DNA of 64,000 nt from Adhaeribacter terrigena (GCF_016623615.1 NZ_JAEHFX010000003.1:434001-498000); one strand, 5' to 3'. Shown: positions 53,664 through 62,826, counted from the first letter of the stretch. Program-made: numbers and translations. Notes: generated by a model from the sequence alone, not told the origin.

Positions 53664-54095
53664 ATGTTTACAAGACAGGATAGGTTAAAGATATTTAATC
53701 AAAAAAAGAAAAAGGTTGAACGAAGAACTAATAAGGAGGGAATAATTACAGAAAAGGTAATTCCTGGTTTTGAAAATACAACTTTTGAGCAATTCGAGGA
53801 ATGGTTTGATGAAACAACATTTAACCAAGGGTGCAATTACTGTGGCACAACCAACCATAGAAGTTTAGAGCTTTATCAAATGCAACGCGCTGGTTTAAGA
53901 CCAGATGCTACCCGTGGAGGTAAAAGAGGGAAACGACTCGAATTAGATAGAGTTGATCCTCGCCAGCCCTATGATAACTTACAAAATCTTGTATGGTGCT
54001 GCTATTGGTGTAATAATGCCAAATCCAATTTCTTTACTGCTGAGGAATTCAAACCAATTGCAGTTGCAATGAGAGCTGCACTATCAGCTATATAG
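53664..54095 (+). CDS. Small HNH endonuclease
   Basis: A 143-residue protein with the layout of a stand-alone HNH nuclease: CNYCG at residues 57-61, LELDRVDPRQPYDNLQNLVW at about 92-111, and CYWCNNAKS at 113-121. The two CxxC pairs bind zinc and the DRVD region replaces the usual H-D of the beta-beta-alpha fold, as seen in other restriction-type HNH proteins. The N-terminus is basic and could bind DNA. It sits between the type I restriction operon and the GIY-YIG and McrBC genes, so a DNA-cutting role in defence is likely, but its target is not known. Confidence 0.75.
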   Translation: MFTRQDRLKIFNQKKKKVERRTNKEGIITEKVIPGFENTTFEQFEEWFDETTFNQGCNYCGTTNHRSLELYQMQRAGLRPDATRGGKRGKRLELDRVDPRQPYDNLQNLVWCCYWCNNAKSNFFTAEEFKPIAVAMRAALSAI

Positions 54096-54114
54096 TTCTT
54101 ACTCAGAATAAACT

Positions 54115-54615
54115 ATGAAATCACGTCTTAAAACGGTTATCATAAATTGGCATGGGCCATTTCGGTCTCTAGAAGATATTACCCCAGAACAGAAAGGCAA
54201 TGGTTTATACTTTCTTTGGGGCAAAACAAAGGGGCAAAAAAACCATCGGTTTCAGTACATCGGAATAACTGAACAAAACTTTACTGACCGTTTTAAGGAC
54301 CCTAATCATAGATGTCATGAACTCCGGTTCCCAGAAAGTAGCATCTGGCTAGGTCATATACATTATCCCTCTCGTTACAAACGAAACTTACTTGAACTAG
54401 GTGAGAATTGTTTATGTCATTTTGCTGCTCCTGATAAGAATAAAAATAAACTATATCAGCCTAGAAAACCGGGATGCATCATCTCTCAATGGTGTACTCA
54501 GGAGGGAATACCCCGTTTAAGGAGGCCTTCACTGCCAGATTATATGCCAGAAATGCTTTGGTGGGATACAGAACGGTGGAGAACTGGGAATATGAAGGTT
54601 TGGGGGTTGGATTAA
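54115..54615 (+). CDS. GIY-YIG-fold nuclease-like protein
   Basis: A 166-residue protein whose residues 30-100 match the GIY-YIG nuclease pattern: GLYFLWG (Gly30, Tyr32), FQYIGIT (Tyr48, Gly50), the arginine in TDRFKD (Arg59), and LLELGENCL with the candidate catalytic Glu (94 or 97). No extra domain is seen; the C-terminal part (RRPSLPDYMPEMLWWDTERW) is aromatic. It begins 19 bases after the HNH gene and precedes mcrB by 57 bases, all rightward, so it could belong to one operon with McrBC. Confidence 0.7.
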   Translation: MKSRLKTVIINWHGPFRSLEDITPEQKGNGLYFLWGKTKGQKNHRFQYIGITEQNFTDRFKDPNHRCHELRFPESSIWLGHIHYPSRYKRNLLELGENCLCHFAAPDKNKNKLYQPRKPGCIISQWCTQEGIPRLRRPSLPDYMPEMLWWDTERWRTGNMKVWGLD

Positions 54616-54672
54616 TAAGCATCGATTTTTTCCCAATTCTCTGGAAAGAGCCAAGAAACTGAAAAAAGCAAC

Positions 54673-56994
54673 ATGCCCAATATACAATTAAACCCTCTCC
54701 TCACCCCACAGGTAGTAGCCATTCTGAATAAATGTTTATTTAGCTATTCCGAAGCTTGCAAAAACGGTAATTGGGTAAACGAGGAAATCTATAAATTTGA
54801 ATTTGCCCAATGGTTAACTTCAAGAGTTGATTTTAATTACCAGACTAATGAGCAAATTCTGGATATTTGCTTAGAAAGCCAGCAACAGCGTTACACTAAT
54901 ACCTCAACCAAAGGCGTAAATTTCCTTTTATCTGCCGGAAATGAAAAAAGAAGCATCTTTTTAACTCCTTCTGATATTGATCTATTCAGGAAGGCCGCTC
55001 AAGGAACGTTATTATCAGAGAAAGACCTTGAAAACCGAGGAATAAGTTATACAGGTTTAACCGGGTGGCTAGGCACACTTTTCCCTAACCAATATGTACC
55101 TGTAGTAGCGCTCGAAGAAGTTGACGCTATCATTAAAATTTGGAATCTTCAAAAACACCCTCAAAAAGGTTACCCTGGCTTCGTTGCTAATCAAGAATTC
55201 GGGAAGGCCATAGTAGCATACATCAAGCATTACGCCCAAGAAATTACGATTCTGTTTAATAAACAGTTAGTCAATCCTTTAAACCTTGAAACTTTGTATA
55301 ATTGGGTGGCGCAGGATTTTACAATTTTTATTAAACGAAGGTTAATAAATCAGAACAACTTCCCTCCAAGTATCCCCGATCCTAAACCTGGACCTCCTAC
55401 CAAAACTATGACAATACAATACCCATTGAACACGATTCTTTTCGGCCCTCCGGGTACTGGGAAGACCTACAATACTAAGCAATATGCAATTCAGCTAATT
55501 GAGAATTTATCTGAAGAAGAATGTTCAAAAAAATATCCTGACCGCCAATCCTTAAATGCACGGTTTGACCTTTTTCAGGACCGAAAACAAATAGAATTTG
55601 TTACTTTCCACCAGTCCTTTACTTACGAAGACTTTATTGAAGGTATCAAACCAGTTCTTCCTAAAACAAATGGGAATGAAGAGATTAAAGAAGCTAATTC
55701 AGGCAAACTAACCTATGAAATAGCCGACGGCATTTTCAAAACTATTTGCGAAAGGGCGGAAAGCTATATGAATTACACTCCTGAAAACCAGCCCGAAAGT
55801 TTTAAAACGGAAATGAGCCAGGGTTTTCAAAGAGCAAATTTCTACAAAATGTCAATTGGTAATACAGCCAATTCGGAAGATGATGAGATTTACCAATATT
55901 GTATTGAGAACGGCTGCATTGCTTTAGGTTGGGGCGGAGAAATAGATTTTAGGGGAGTAAATAATAGAAAGGATATAAAAGATCGGTTAGATGAGGAAGG
56001 AGTTGAAAGAAGTCCTTATGAATCTACTGCCGTTAAGATGTTTGTTGTAGATATGAAACCGGGAGATTTTGTTTTTATATCATCCGGTAATTTTAAGATC
56101 CGGGCCATTGCTCAAATCAGCGGCGGGTATTATTTTCAAAAGGATTCGCCAATCAGATACAGCCAATTCCGGGAAGTAAAATGGCTGATTACCAATATTA
56201 ACTTACCTGTTACTGAAGTTTACAATAAGGCCTTCTCCCAACAAACAATTTACGGTTTAAATAAGAATCTCATTAACCAGGACTATTTCCAAACTTCTGC
56301 TGTTTTACCTAATAAAGAAGAATTTCACAGAAATCATGTACTGGTTATTGATGAGATAAACAGAGGTAATGTATCACAGATATTTGGAGAGCTAATTACC
56401 CTGATTGAATCAGATAAAAGGTCAGGTGATAGCGAGAGTCTAATGATTAAACTTCCTTATTCAAAAGAGGATTTTTCAGTACCTAATAATTTATACATTA
56501 TCGGAACCATGAACACTGCCGACCGCAGCGTAGAAGCCTTAGACACTGCTTTACGCCGCCGTTTCAGCTTTGTAGAGATGCCACCGCAATACGAACTTCC
56601 GGAAATAAACCGGGAAGTGGAAGGATACAACCTAGCTAACATTCTCCAGAAAATTAATCAGCGAATTGAAAAGCTATTAAGTAAGGACAACCTGATCGGG
56701 CATAGCTACTTTATGACAGCTAACAGCCTGAAAGACCTGCGGGCAGTTTTTCAGTATAAAATAATACCGTTATTGCAGGAATACTTTTTCGGTGATTTTG
56801 GGAAGATAGGTTTAGTATTAGGCGAAGGCTTTTTTCAAACGTCTGAAAATACTGACAATAATATTTTCGCAACTTTCCGAAACTACGACCCTTCAGGCTT
56901 AGCTGAAAAAGAAGTTTACCACCTAATAAACGTGCTGGATGAGAAAAAACTGAATGACAACCAGTTTAAAGCAGCCTTGGATGCACTAGTTTAA
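54673..56994 (+). CDS. mcrB: McrB-type GTPase with EVE-like reader domain inside the AAA module
   Basis: A 773-residue motor subunit of a modification-dependent restriction system. Residues 1-240 form an N-terminal domain of unknown fold. The McrB AAA module starts with Walker A GPPGTGKT at about 257-264 and VTFHQSFTYEDFIEGIKPV. Between this and Walker B (HVLVIDEINRGN, about 554-565) lies an insert of about 155 residues (about 388-545) that looks like an EVE-like base-reading domain: GCIALGWGGEIDF, MKPGDFVFIS and IRAIAQISGGYYF, ending REVKWL. The McrB signature MNTADRS is at about 613. It lies 5 bases before mcrC. The insert could recognise a modified base and couple it to GTP hydrolysis; this is inferred. 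Confidence 0.88.
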   Translation: MPNIQLNPLLTPQVVAILNKCLFSYSEACKNGNWVNEEIYKFEFAQWLTSRVDFNYQTNEQILDICLESQQQRYTNTSTKGVNFLLSAGNEKRSIFLTPSDIDLFRKAAQGTLLSEKDLENRGISYTGLTGWLGTLFPNQYVPVVALEEVDAIIKIWNLQKHPQKGYPGFVANQEFGKAIVAYIKHYAQEITILFNKQLVNPLNLETLYNWVAQDFTIFIKRRLINQNNFPPSIPDPKPGPPTKTMTIQYPLNTILFGPPGTGKTYNTKQYAIQLIENLSEEECSKKYPDRQSLNARFDLFQDRKQIEFVTFHQSFTYEDFIEGIKPVLPKTNGNEEIKEANSGKLTYEIADGIFKTICERAESYMNYTPENQPESFKTEMSQGFQRANFYKMSIGNTANSEDDEIYQYCIENGCIALGWGGEIDFRGVNNRKDIKDRLDEEGVERSPYESTAVKMFVVDMKPGDFVFISSGNFKIRAIAQISGGYYFQKDSPIRYSQFREVKWLITNINLPVTEVYNKAFSQQTIYGLNKNLINQDYFQTSAVLPNKEEFHRNHVLVIDEINRGNVSQIFGELITLIESDKRSGDSESLMIKLPYSKEDFSVPNNLYIIGTMNTADRSVEALDTALRRRFSFVEMPPQYELPEINREVEGYNLANILQKINQRIEKLLSKDNLIGHSYFMTANSLKDLRAVFQYKIIPLLQEYFFGDFGKIGLVLGEGFFQTSENTDNNIFATFRNYDPSGLAEKEVYHLINVLDEKKLNDNQFKAALDALV

Positions 56995-56999
56995 TAAGA

Positions 57000-58265
57000 A
57001 TGATTTTTTCCGGCAAACTTATTACCGTTTTCGAGCACCAAGTGCTTAAACTCGATCAGGAAGTTGATGGAGTGAAGTTTGATGAGTCAAAATTAAAAGC
57101 GCTCCAGGCCTTTTATGGAGATAAAGGTGTACCTTATTTTTCGCTGGTACATAAAGGGGTAAAGTTTAATGAAAACGTTGGGGTGCTGCAGGTAGGTAAT
57201 TTAACTATAGAAGTGCTCCCGAAAGCCGACAAAAGCGAGAATAAAAAGCAATGGCATGAAATGCTGATTGGGATGTTAAAAGCCGTTGGCATATTTGATA
57301 TTCAGGCACCAAGCAGCAGCAACTTAAAACTTAAAACAAATTCAATCCTAGACCTTTATTTTGCTTTGTTCCTACAGGAAATTGAATATCTGCTGCACCG
57401 TGGTCTGGTGAAGCGCTATCGTAAAACTGAAAGCAATTCTACCGCATTAAAAGGCAGTATTCAGTTTGCCCAGCACATTCAGAAAAACCTTGTGCATCAG
57501 GAACGATTTTATGTGCGGCATACTACTTACGATGTGCAGCACCAATTGCACCAGATCCTTTACAAAACGCTTGTATTGATTAACCGCATAAATACCAATC
57601 CGGAACTTCAAAGCAAAATAGGATCACTACTGCTTAATTTTCCGGAACAGCTCGAGCTTAAAGTTACCGAAGCAATTTTTGAAAAAATAACCTATAACCG
57701 GAAAACGGAGGGTTACCGGAAAGCAGTTGATATAGCAAAACTCCTTTTGCTTAATTATCATCCGGATGTAAGTAAGGGAGCCAACTATGTGTTGGCCTTA
57801 ATGTTCGATATGAATTTGCTATGGGAGCGATTTGTATATGTAAGCCTTAGGAAAGGCCTGCGAGTAAACAAACCGGACTTTACCATTGCCTCCCAGACTT
57901 CGAAATACTTTTGGCAGCCTGAAAAAGGATTTAGAAGTAAGATTATCCCGGACATTGTCCTTAATAAGGACATTCCGGGATGTGTGGTTTTAGATACCAA
58001 ATGGAAAAACCTGAATGGATATAATCCTTCTCCAGATGATCTGCGACAGCTTTATGTTTATCATGAATATTACAAAGCGGTCAAAGTCGCTTTAGTTTAT
58101 CCGGGTTCAACTCAAAACCAAACAAAAGGCCGCTACCTTCACCTTGACACAGGTGATAAAACAGAAAAAGAATGCAGTGTAATTTCCTTAAGTGTAAAGG
58201 AAAATATTGTAGACTGGCAGAGCTCAATTTATTCTGAGTTGGCAAATTGGATCACAAATACTTAA
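57000..58265 (+). CDS. mcrC: McrC-type nuclease subunit
   Basis: A 421-residue protein of the McrC family, which binds the McrB ring and cuts modified DNA. The N-terminal part (about 1-250) has VLQVGNLTIEVLPK and the conserved GLVKRYRKTESNSTALKGSI; the C-terminal part is a PD-(D/E)XK nuclease with PDIVL and CVVLDTKWK at about 315-335. Length is normal. The ATG follows the mcrB stop by 5 bases and the two are almost certainly co-translated. The system would act on DNA bearing modified bases recognised by McrB. Confidence 0.92.
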   Translation: MIFSGKLITVFEHQVLKLDQEVDGVKFDESKLKALQAFYGDKGVPYFSLVHKGVKFNENVGVLQVGNLTIEVLPKADKSENKKQWHEMLIGMLKAVGIFDIQAPSSSNLKLKTNSILDLYFALFLQEIEYLLHRGLVKRYRKTESNSTALKGSIQFAQHIQKNLVHQERFYVRHTTYDVQHQLHQILYKTLVLINRINTNPELQSKIGSLLLNFPEQLELKVTEAIFEKITYNRKTEGYRKAVDIAKLLLLNYHPDVSKGANYVLALMFDMNLLWERFVYVSLRKGLRVNKPDFTIASQTSKYFWQPEKGFRSKIIPDIVLNKDIPGCVVLDTKWKNLNGYNPSPDDLRQLYVYHEYYKAVKVALVYPGSTQNQTKGRYLHLDTGDKTEKECSVISLSVKENIVDWQSSIYSELANWITNT

Positions 58266-58312
58266 GACATCCCCTTGCTGGGTAAAGAAATTTAAAACTT
58301 AAATTCTACTAT

Positions 58313-59230
58313 ATGTACGACATCATTGGTGATATCCACGGCCATGCGGATACTCTAGAGCAGTTGCTTCAGAAACTTGGCTACGAAAATATTGAAGGCT
58401 TTTACCGGCACCCAAACCGGAAAGTAATTTTCGTAGGTGATTATATAGATAGAGGTCCAAAGATCCGGGAAACACTTGAGTTAGTAAAGGCCATGGCAGA
58501 TAATGATCAGGCAATTGCTCTAATGGGCAATCACGAATTCAATGCCATCCTTTACAACTTACAGGATGCTGCCGGAAATTATCTGCGGGAACATTCTGAA
58601 AAAAACCAGCACCAGCACATACACACGCTCGAACAATTCGCTTGCAATATGCAAGAGTATCATCAATACATTTCCTGGTTCAAAACTTTACCCCTGTTTT
58701 ACGAGGACAAGCAAATCAGAGTGGTTCATGCATGCTGGGATGAAGAACATATCCATTCCCTTCAAAATGCATTGCCGGAAGGCCGGCTAACTGACCAGCT
58801 ATTGCTTAATGAATACCAAAAAGGCACACCACTTTATGAAGCCTTGGAAGTAACACTGAAGGGCAAGGAATTACAAATGCCTGACCGACTAACATTCAGG
58901 GACAAAGATGGACACGAGCGGACTGAGTTGCGGATAAAATGGTGGATGAACCCGGATAAAGTTACCTACCGGCAGTACAGTGTACAGCATTATGATTCTT
59001 TAACGGATCAGGAAATTCCTGCTGAATTGATTAATAACCAAAAGTATTATCCAGAATCTATGAAGCCGGTATTCTTTGGGCACTACTGGTTACCAGGTTC
59101 TGCGGAACTGAGCGTTTATGAAAAGAATGTTTGCTGCGTAGATTATAGTGTGGCAAATAAAGGCAAGCTGGTGGCTTACCGCTGGAATGGTGAAACCTCC
59201 CTAGACCACCGGAATATGCACCACATTTAA
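58313..59230 (+). CDS. Metallophosphoesterase (PPP-type), island-linked
   Basis: A 305-residue phosphoesterase with the PPP metal motifs GDIHGH (6-11), GDYIDRGP (42-49), GNHEFNA (72-78), a His in VVHACWD and another in FFGHYWLPG. It lacks a signal peptide. This is a different subgroup from the one at 5807-6553: it has a longer middle region (about 85-250) with many Gln and His residues. It follows mcrC by 47 bases in the same direction. Its substrate could be a phosphoprotein, a dinucleoside polyphosphate or RNA; sequence does not decide. A role as signal hydrolase for the neighbouring defence systems is only speculation. Confidence 0.85.
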   Translation: MYDIIGDIHGHADTLEQLLQKLGYENIEGFYRHPNRKVIFVGDYIDRGPKIRETLELVKAMADNDQAIALMGNHEFNAILYNLQDAAGNYLREHSEKNQHQHIHTLEQFACNMQEYHQYISWFKTLPLFYEDKQIRVVHACWDEEHIHSLQNALPEGRLTDQLLLNEYQKGTPLYEALEVTLKGKELQMPDRLTFRDKDGHERTELRIKWWMNPDKVTYRQYSVQHYDSLTDQEIPAELINNQKYYPESMKPVFFGHYWLPGSAELSVYEKNVCCVDYSVANKGKLVAYRWNGETSLDHRNMHHI

Positions 59231-59244
59231 TCCCTTTCTAAGCT

Positions 59245-59811
59245 ATGGCCCAAAGAGTAAATTATTCTGCCTATAAGGCTACCGAATTCACCTGCCCGGA
59301 TTGTAGCTGGACTGGCCTAGGGGAAGAAGCCTGCCTAAACTTTGAAATGGTTATGGATCTCGAGTGTCCAAAGTGCTTTAAGATGCTGGCAATCATAGAT
59401 GCTCCTACTTACGGTGAGATCTTACACAAAGGAAAGGAATGCGACCGTGAAAGATTAAAGCAGGAAATAAAATTCAAGGAAAACTTTCAAAGGGTCTGCC
59501 TTAAATCTGCAGATCAATTACCGGATATTAAGGGAGACAGTATCTCCTTTACTTTCAGATCTGATACTATAGATGGAGAAGATCTCAATATTATCGAGCA
59601 CCAGGACCAAACTATCTGGCAGGAACCGATGCTGTTTGAGGGGTATGAAAGGTTTATGGAAATAGGAAATTTAATGAAGGAAAAATATGGAGTTAGAATG
59701 GTTGATCTAATACCAGATCAGACCGCTGAACTTTTCCTCTACGGGGATAAATTGAAAGCCCCAGCTATTATTGCAGCATATAGAATTAGTCTAAAGAAGA
59801 GTTCCGGGTAG
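59245..59811 (+). CDS. Zinc-ribbon protein, unknown function
   Basis: A 188-residue protein with two CxxC pairs near the N-terminus (CPDCSW at about 18 and CPKCF at about 41), which form a zinc ribbon. The remainder (SADQLPDIKGDSISFTFRSD and VDLIPDQTAELFLYGDKL) is alpha/beta and unclassified. It begins 14 bases after the phosphoesterase and is followed by the deiminase-like gene 20 bases on, so the three look like one transcription unit. I do not recognise the family. Confidence 0.6.
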   Translation: MAQRVNYSAYKATEFTCPDCSWTGLGEEACLNFEMVMDLECPKCFKMLAIIDAPTYGEILHKGKECDRERLKQEIKFKENFQRVCLKSADQLPDIKGDSISFTFRSDTIDGEDLNIIEHQDQTIWQEPMLFEGYERFMEIGNLMKEKYGVRMVDLIPDQTAELFLYGDKLKAPAIIAAYRISLKKSSG

Positions 59812-59831
59812 ATTCAGAATATATTTCATTG

Positions 59832-60734
59832 GTGAAGGATTTAGCAAGACAATTCACAAACTTATCAAATCCATTTCTGAAAGTGTTAAAAGACGCTGAT
59901 ACCAATTTAGTTTATTTTTCCGCGCATCTGGAAACCAATGAACGTTATCTTCCTTTCTGGCAGCGGTTAGAACCAATACTACAAAGTGAGAACATTACTT
60001 ATAAAATGCTGGAGGGCACAAAAGACATTTGGTGCCGGGATTTTATGCCTTTACAGGTTGCAATGAATGAGTTCATTCAGTTCCGATACACCCCTGATTA
60101 TTGCGATGATTCCGCCTGGGAGCATACGGTTACGAAGCCTGTCGACTTAAAACTTGATCCTCGCTTTCGGATTCAGAATTCAGATTTGATTCTGGATGGA
60201 GGCAATGTGGTCAGGTATAATGGCAAAGTTATTCTAACGGATAAGGTCCTTAAAGACAATCCTGGTTTTTCAAAAAGCGATATGATAGAACTGCTAAAGG
60301 AGTTGTTAAGGGCTGAAGAAATCTTCATTATCCCTCAACAGCCTTATGATATGACTGGCCATGCTGATGGAATGGTTCGCTTTCTGAATGACAGAACCAT
60401 GCTAGTGAGTGATTATCAAAACGAAAGTATATCCTGGAAAAAGAAATACGCTGCAGCACTCAATAATACAAAGCTTAACGTAATTGATTTCCCTACTGTA
60501 GTTCTCGATGAGAAGAACGAGTATGGTGACTATACCGCCCGAGGCTGCTACATTAATTTTGCCCAAGTTGGAAATACAATCCTACTCCCCTTCTTTGACC
60601 TTCCGGAAGACCAACTGGCCCTAAAAGAGTTGGTGAAGCTTTACCCAAATCAAAAAATAATACATGTTGAATCAAATGAGATTGCCCAAGATGGAGGGGT
60701 CCTTAATTGTATTACCTGGAATATAAAAAGGTAA
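59832..60734 (+). CDS. Agmatine deiminase-family (peptidyl-arginine-deiminase-like) protein
   Basis: A 300-residue guanidine-group hydrolase of the PPAD/agmatine deiminase family. Conserved parts are KDIWCRDFMPL (Asp), LDGGNVV, MTGHADGMVRF (His) and the C-terminal GGVLNCITWN with the nucleophilic Cys at about 293. A GTG at 59832 is chosen as start; a TTG one codon earlier is equally possible. True agmatine deiminases act in polyamine synthesis, but this copy sits in a defence island next to unusual neighbours and is shorter than the usual 340-370 residues, so its substrate is uncertain. Confidence 0.8.
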   Translation: MKDLARQFTNLSNPFLKVLKDADTNLVYFSAHLETNERYLPFWQRLEPILQSENITYKMLEGTKDIWCRDFMPLQVAMNEFIQFRYTPDYCDDSAWEHTVTKPVDLKLDPRFRIQNSDLILDGGNVVRYNGKVILTDKVLKDNPGFSKSDMIELLKELLRAEEIFIIPQQPYDMTGHADGMVRFLNDRTMLVSDYQNESISWKKKYAAALNNTKLNVIDFPTVVLDEKNEYGDYTARGCYINFAQVGNTILLPFFDLPEDQLALKELVKLYPNQKIIHVESNEIAQDGGVLNCITWNIKR

Positions 60735-60864
60735 TTTTATCTGCTAAAGCTACCACTCCACCTGACCGAATTACCTACCAGTGAAATGAAGAAAGCTCGA
60801 TTTGGAGAAGTAAGTTTTATTTAATTTTGAATAAATAAGTTTAACACCAACAGTCAGTTGAAGA

Positions 60865-61617
60865 ATGGTTACTTTTAAATTTGAAAATCTCCAAGGAGAG
60901 GATTGTGTATCAGCTTACAAAGCCTTAAAAGCCAATTCTAAAGTTCTGTTCGAAACAGCTGATAATGCAGCAGCAAAAGGAAATTATGGAGTGGCAAGAT
61001 CTCTGTTAATATTGGGGTCGGAAGAATTTATTAAAGGAGCTATTCTTTACCTGAATAGTATAGGAATTCTGCTATTCAAAATTAATGATATTAGAAAAGC
61101 TTTAAACAATCATAAGGAAAGGCATGAAGTAGCTATGTTGATTCAGCTTTTTAAACTTGCAGATACTTTTATCCAAGTTCAGGAATATAAACCAACATCT
61201 TCATCAAGGTTTAAATGGCTGAATAAAGCTCTTTCTATACTTGGTCAGGCTAAAATTGTGCTAGATGGACTTGGAGAAACAAGAAGTGATTTGGATTGGT
61301 GGGATAGCGCGAACGAATTTAAAAACGCAGGTCTGTATGTAGATTATAAGGAACAACTATTGCTTCCTAAAATTATATCTGAATCAGACTACTCGCTTGC
61401 TAAAATAAAGGTTAAGGACTTTACAAAACGGTTTTCCCTTTTCCATATTTTTTTAGATAGAGCACCAATTAAAGAAAGGAAAGCGCTTATAAAAGATTTA
61501 AATGATGGGATTAATCTATATGTCAGTTCAGTGAACAAGCGAAATATAGTTAAAGCCCAAAATAAAGCTTCAGTTAATTCAGATAAAGAATTGACGGAAA
61601 ACATTTTAATAGGCTAG
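60865..61617 (+). CDS. abiV: AbiV-family abortive infection protein (HEPN fold)
   Basis: A 250-residue protein of the AbiV family. The family signature is ARSLLILGSEEFIKGAILY at about residues 44-62 (Glu-Glu and Lys of the HEPN-like helix), followed by a histidine-containing LNNHKERHEVAM and, further on, KNAGLYVDYKEQLLLP. AbiV was first described in Lactococcus, where it stops phage growth by blocking translation. The gene stands alone, convergent with the WYL regulator gene, and is AT-rich. Its regulation by the neighbouring WYL protein is possible but not shown. Confidence 0.85.
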   Translation: MVTFKFENLQGEDCVSAYKALKANSKVLFETADNAAAKGNYGVARSLLILGSEEFIKGAILYLNSIGILLFKINDIRKALNNHKERHEVAMLIQLFKLADTFIQVQEYKPTSSSRFKWLNKALSILGQAKIVLDGLGETRSDLDWWDSANEFKNAGLYVDYKEQLLLPKIISESDYSLAKIKVKDFTKRFSLFHIFLDRAPIKERKALIKDLNDGINLYVSSVNKRNIVKAQNKASVNSDKELTENILIG

Positions 61618-61752
61618 CAAAGCTTTTCTTATAAATCTTTCCCAATAAAGTAAAAAGTGTATAAACAGCGAAACGAAAAGAACTTTGAATAGCCTTTAGT
61701 TAGTCTTAGTGATTAGTATAATCTAAGCTATTAAACCGATTTATTAAAACTA

Positions 61753-62763
61753 TCATTCATATTGTAATTGCGCCTGCCTTAATTTATTAGCGATTTCCTT
61801 TTGCAATTCTTTTGGACAAATTACCTTAACTTTATTTCCAAAGCTTAAAATTGTAGAAATCAATTCATAGTTTGAAACAACATTAAGTTTAATTCTAAGT
61901 TCTCTATCATTATCAACTAAAATTTCTTGAGTTGAATGTAAGTATTGGGTTTTAATATAGTATCCTGAGGACGGTTTAAATGATAAAATTACTTCCTCAA
62001 CTATTCCATCTGTTAATGAGATACCAATTGTATTTCTAAAATAAGTGTCAGAATCAATAGATTCTTGGTCATTATATTTTTCGTTATCTTTTAAGACTAA
62101 ACTAATTATCCTATCTAAAGCAAATGTTCTTACCTCAGCCTTATCGTGTTGAAGTCCCACTAAATACCACCTGTTCCGGTACTCTTTAAGCAGGTATGGA
62201 CTAATGGTTCTTAAACTAGACTGCTGGTCCTGAAATTTTTGGTAGGATACCAATAACACAGTTTTGGAACTAATAGCATTAGAAATACTATTTAAATATT
62301 CTCCACCTTTTGAAAAGGGAGCTTTCTCAAAATCAATAAAAGCGTTAAAATCACTACTACTTAAAGAAGGAACAAACTCTACTAAATTTATTACCTTCTC
62401 AACGTTTGCTGAAAACTCTTTAAACATTGCGATTTCTTTGTATTGCCTTAAAGTTGTAGCTACCAGTTTTAAGGCATTTAGGTCTTCTGAATTTAGCGGC
62501 AACTTTTCTAGAGTAAAGTCAGGATCAGTATAGTAATACCCACCATGTAACTTCGAAAATGCAATTGGTGCATTATAATTGAGTTGCTCACTATTCCTCA
62601 TCAAATAGATATCGTTATCGATTGTACGTTTCTTAATTTTGATATCACTCTTTTCAAGGATTTTCTGAATAAGCGCTTCCTTAGACCAATATATTCTGGA
62701 TCTATTTCTCAGGCAAGCATCAATTATTCTAATGCGGGAAAGGAGGTCTTTATTGACAGGCAT
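61753..62763 (-). CDS. WYL-domain transcriptional regulator
   Basis: A 336-residue regulator. An N-terminal helix-turn-helix (about 1-60: NKDLLSRIRIIDACLRNRS and ALIQKILEKSDIKIKKRT) is followed by a WYL domain (about 140-225: SPYLLKEYRNRWYLVGLQ, then FALDRI) and a C-terminal WCX-type dimerisation segment. WYL proteins bind nucleic acids or ligands and often repress defence systems such as BREX and CBASS. It is transcribed away from the YegP gene and toward AbiV. The target promoters in this window are unknown; the inverted repeat at 40202-40265 is one candidate, but far away. Confidence 0.88.
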   Translation of the reverse strand: MPVNKDLLSRIRIIDACLRNRSRIYWSKEALIQKILEKSDIKIKKRTIDNDIYLMRNSEQLNYNAPIAFSKLHGGYYYTDPDFTLEKLPLNSEDLNALKLVATTLRQYKEIAMFKEFSANVEKVINLVEFVPSLSSSDFNAFIDFEKAPFSKGGEYLNSISNAISSKTVLLVSYQKFQDQQSSLRTISPYLLKEYRNRWYLVGLQHDKAEVRTFALDRIISLVLKDNEKYNDQESIDSDTYFRNTIGISLTDGIVEEVILSFKPSSGYYIKTQYLHSTQEILVDNDRELRIKLNVVSNYELISTILSFGNKVKVICPKELQKEIANKLRQAQLQYE

Positions 62764-62826
62764 GAAAATATATTAGTTTTAATTAAATTTTTTCTCTGAA
62801 TACATATACACTGCGTTCATCTAAAA

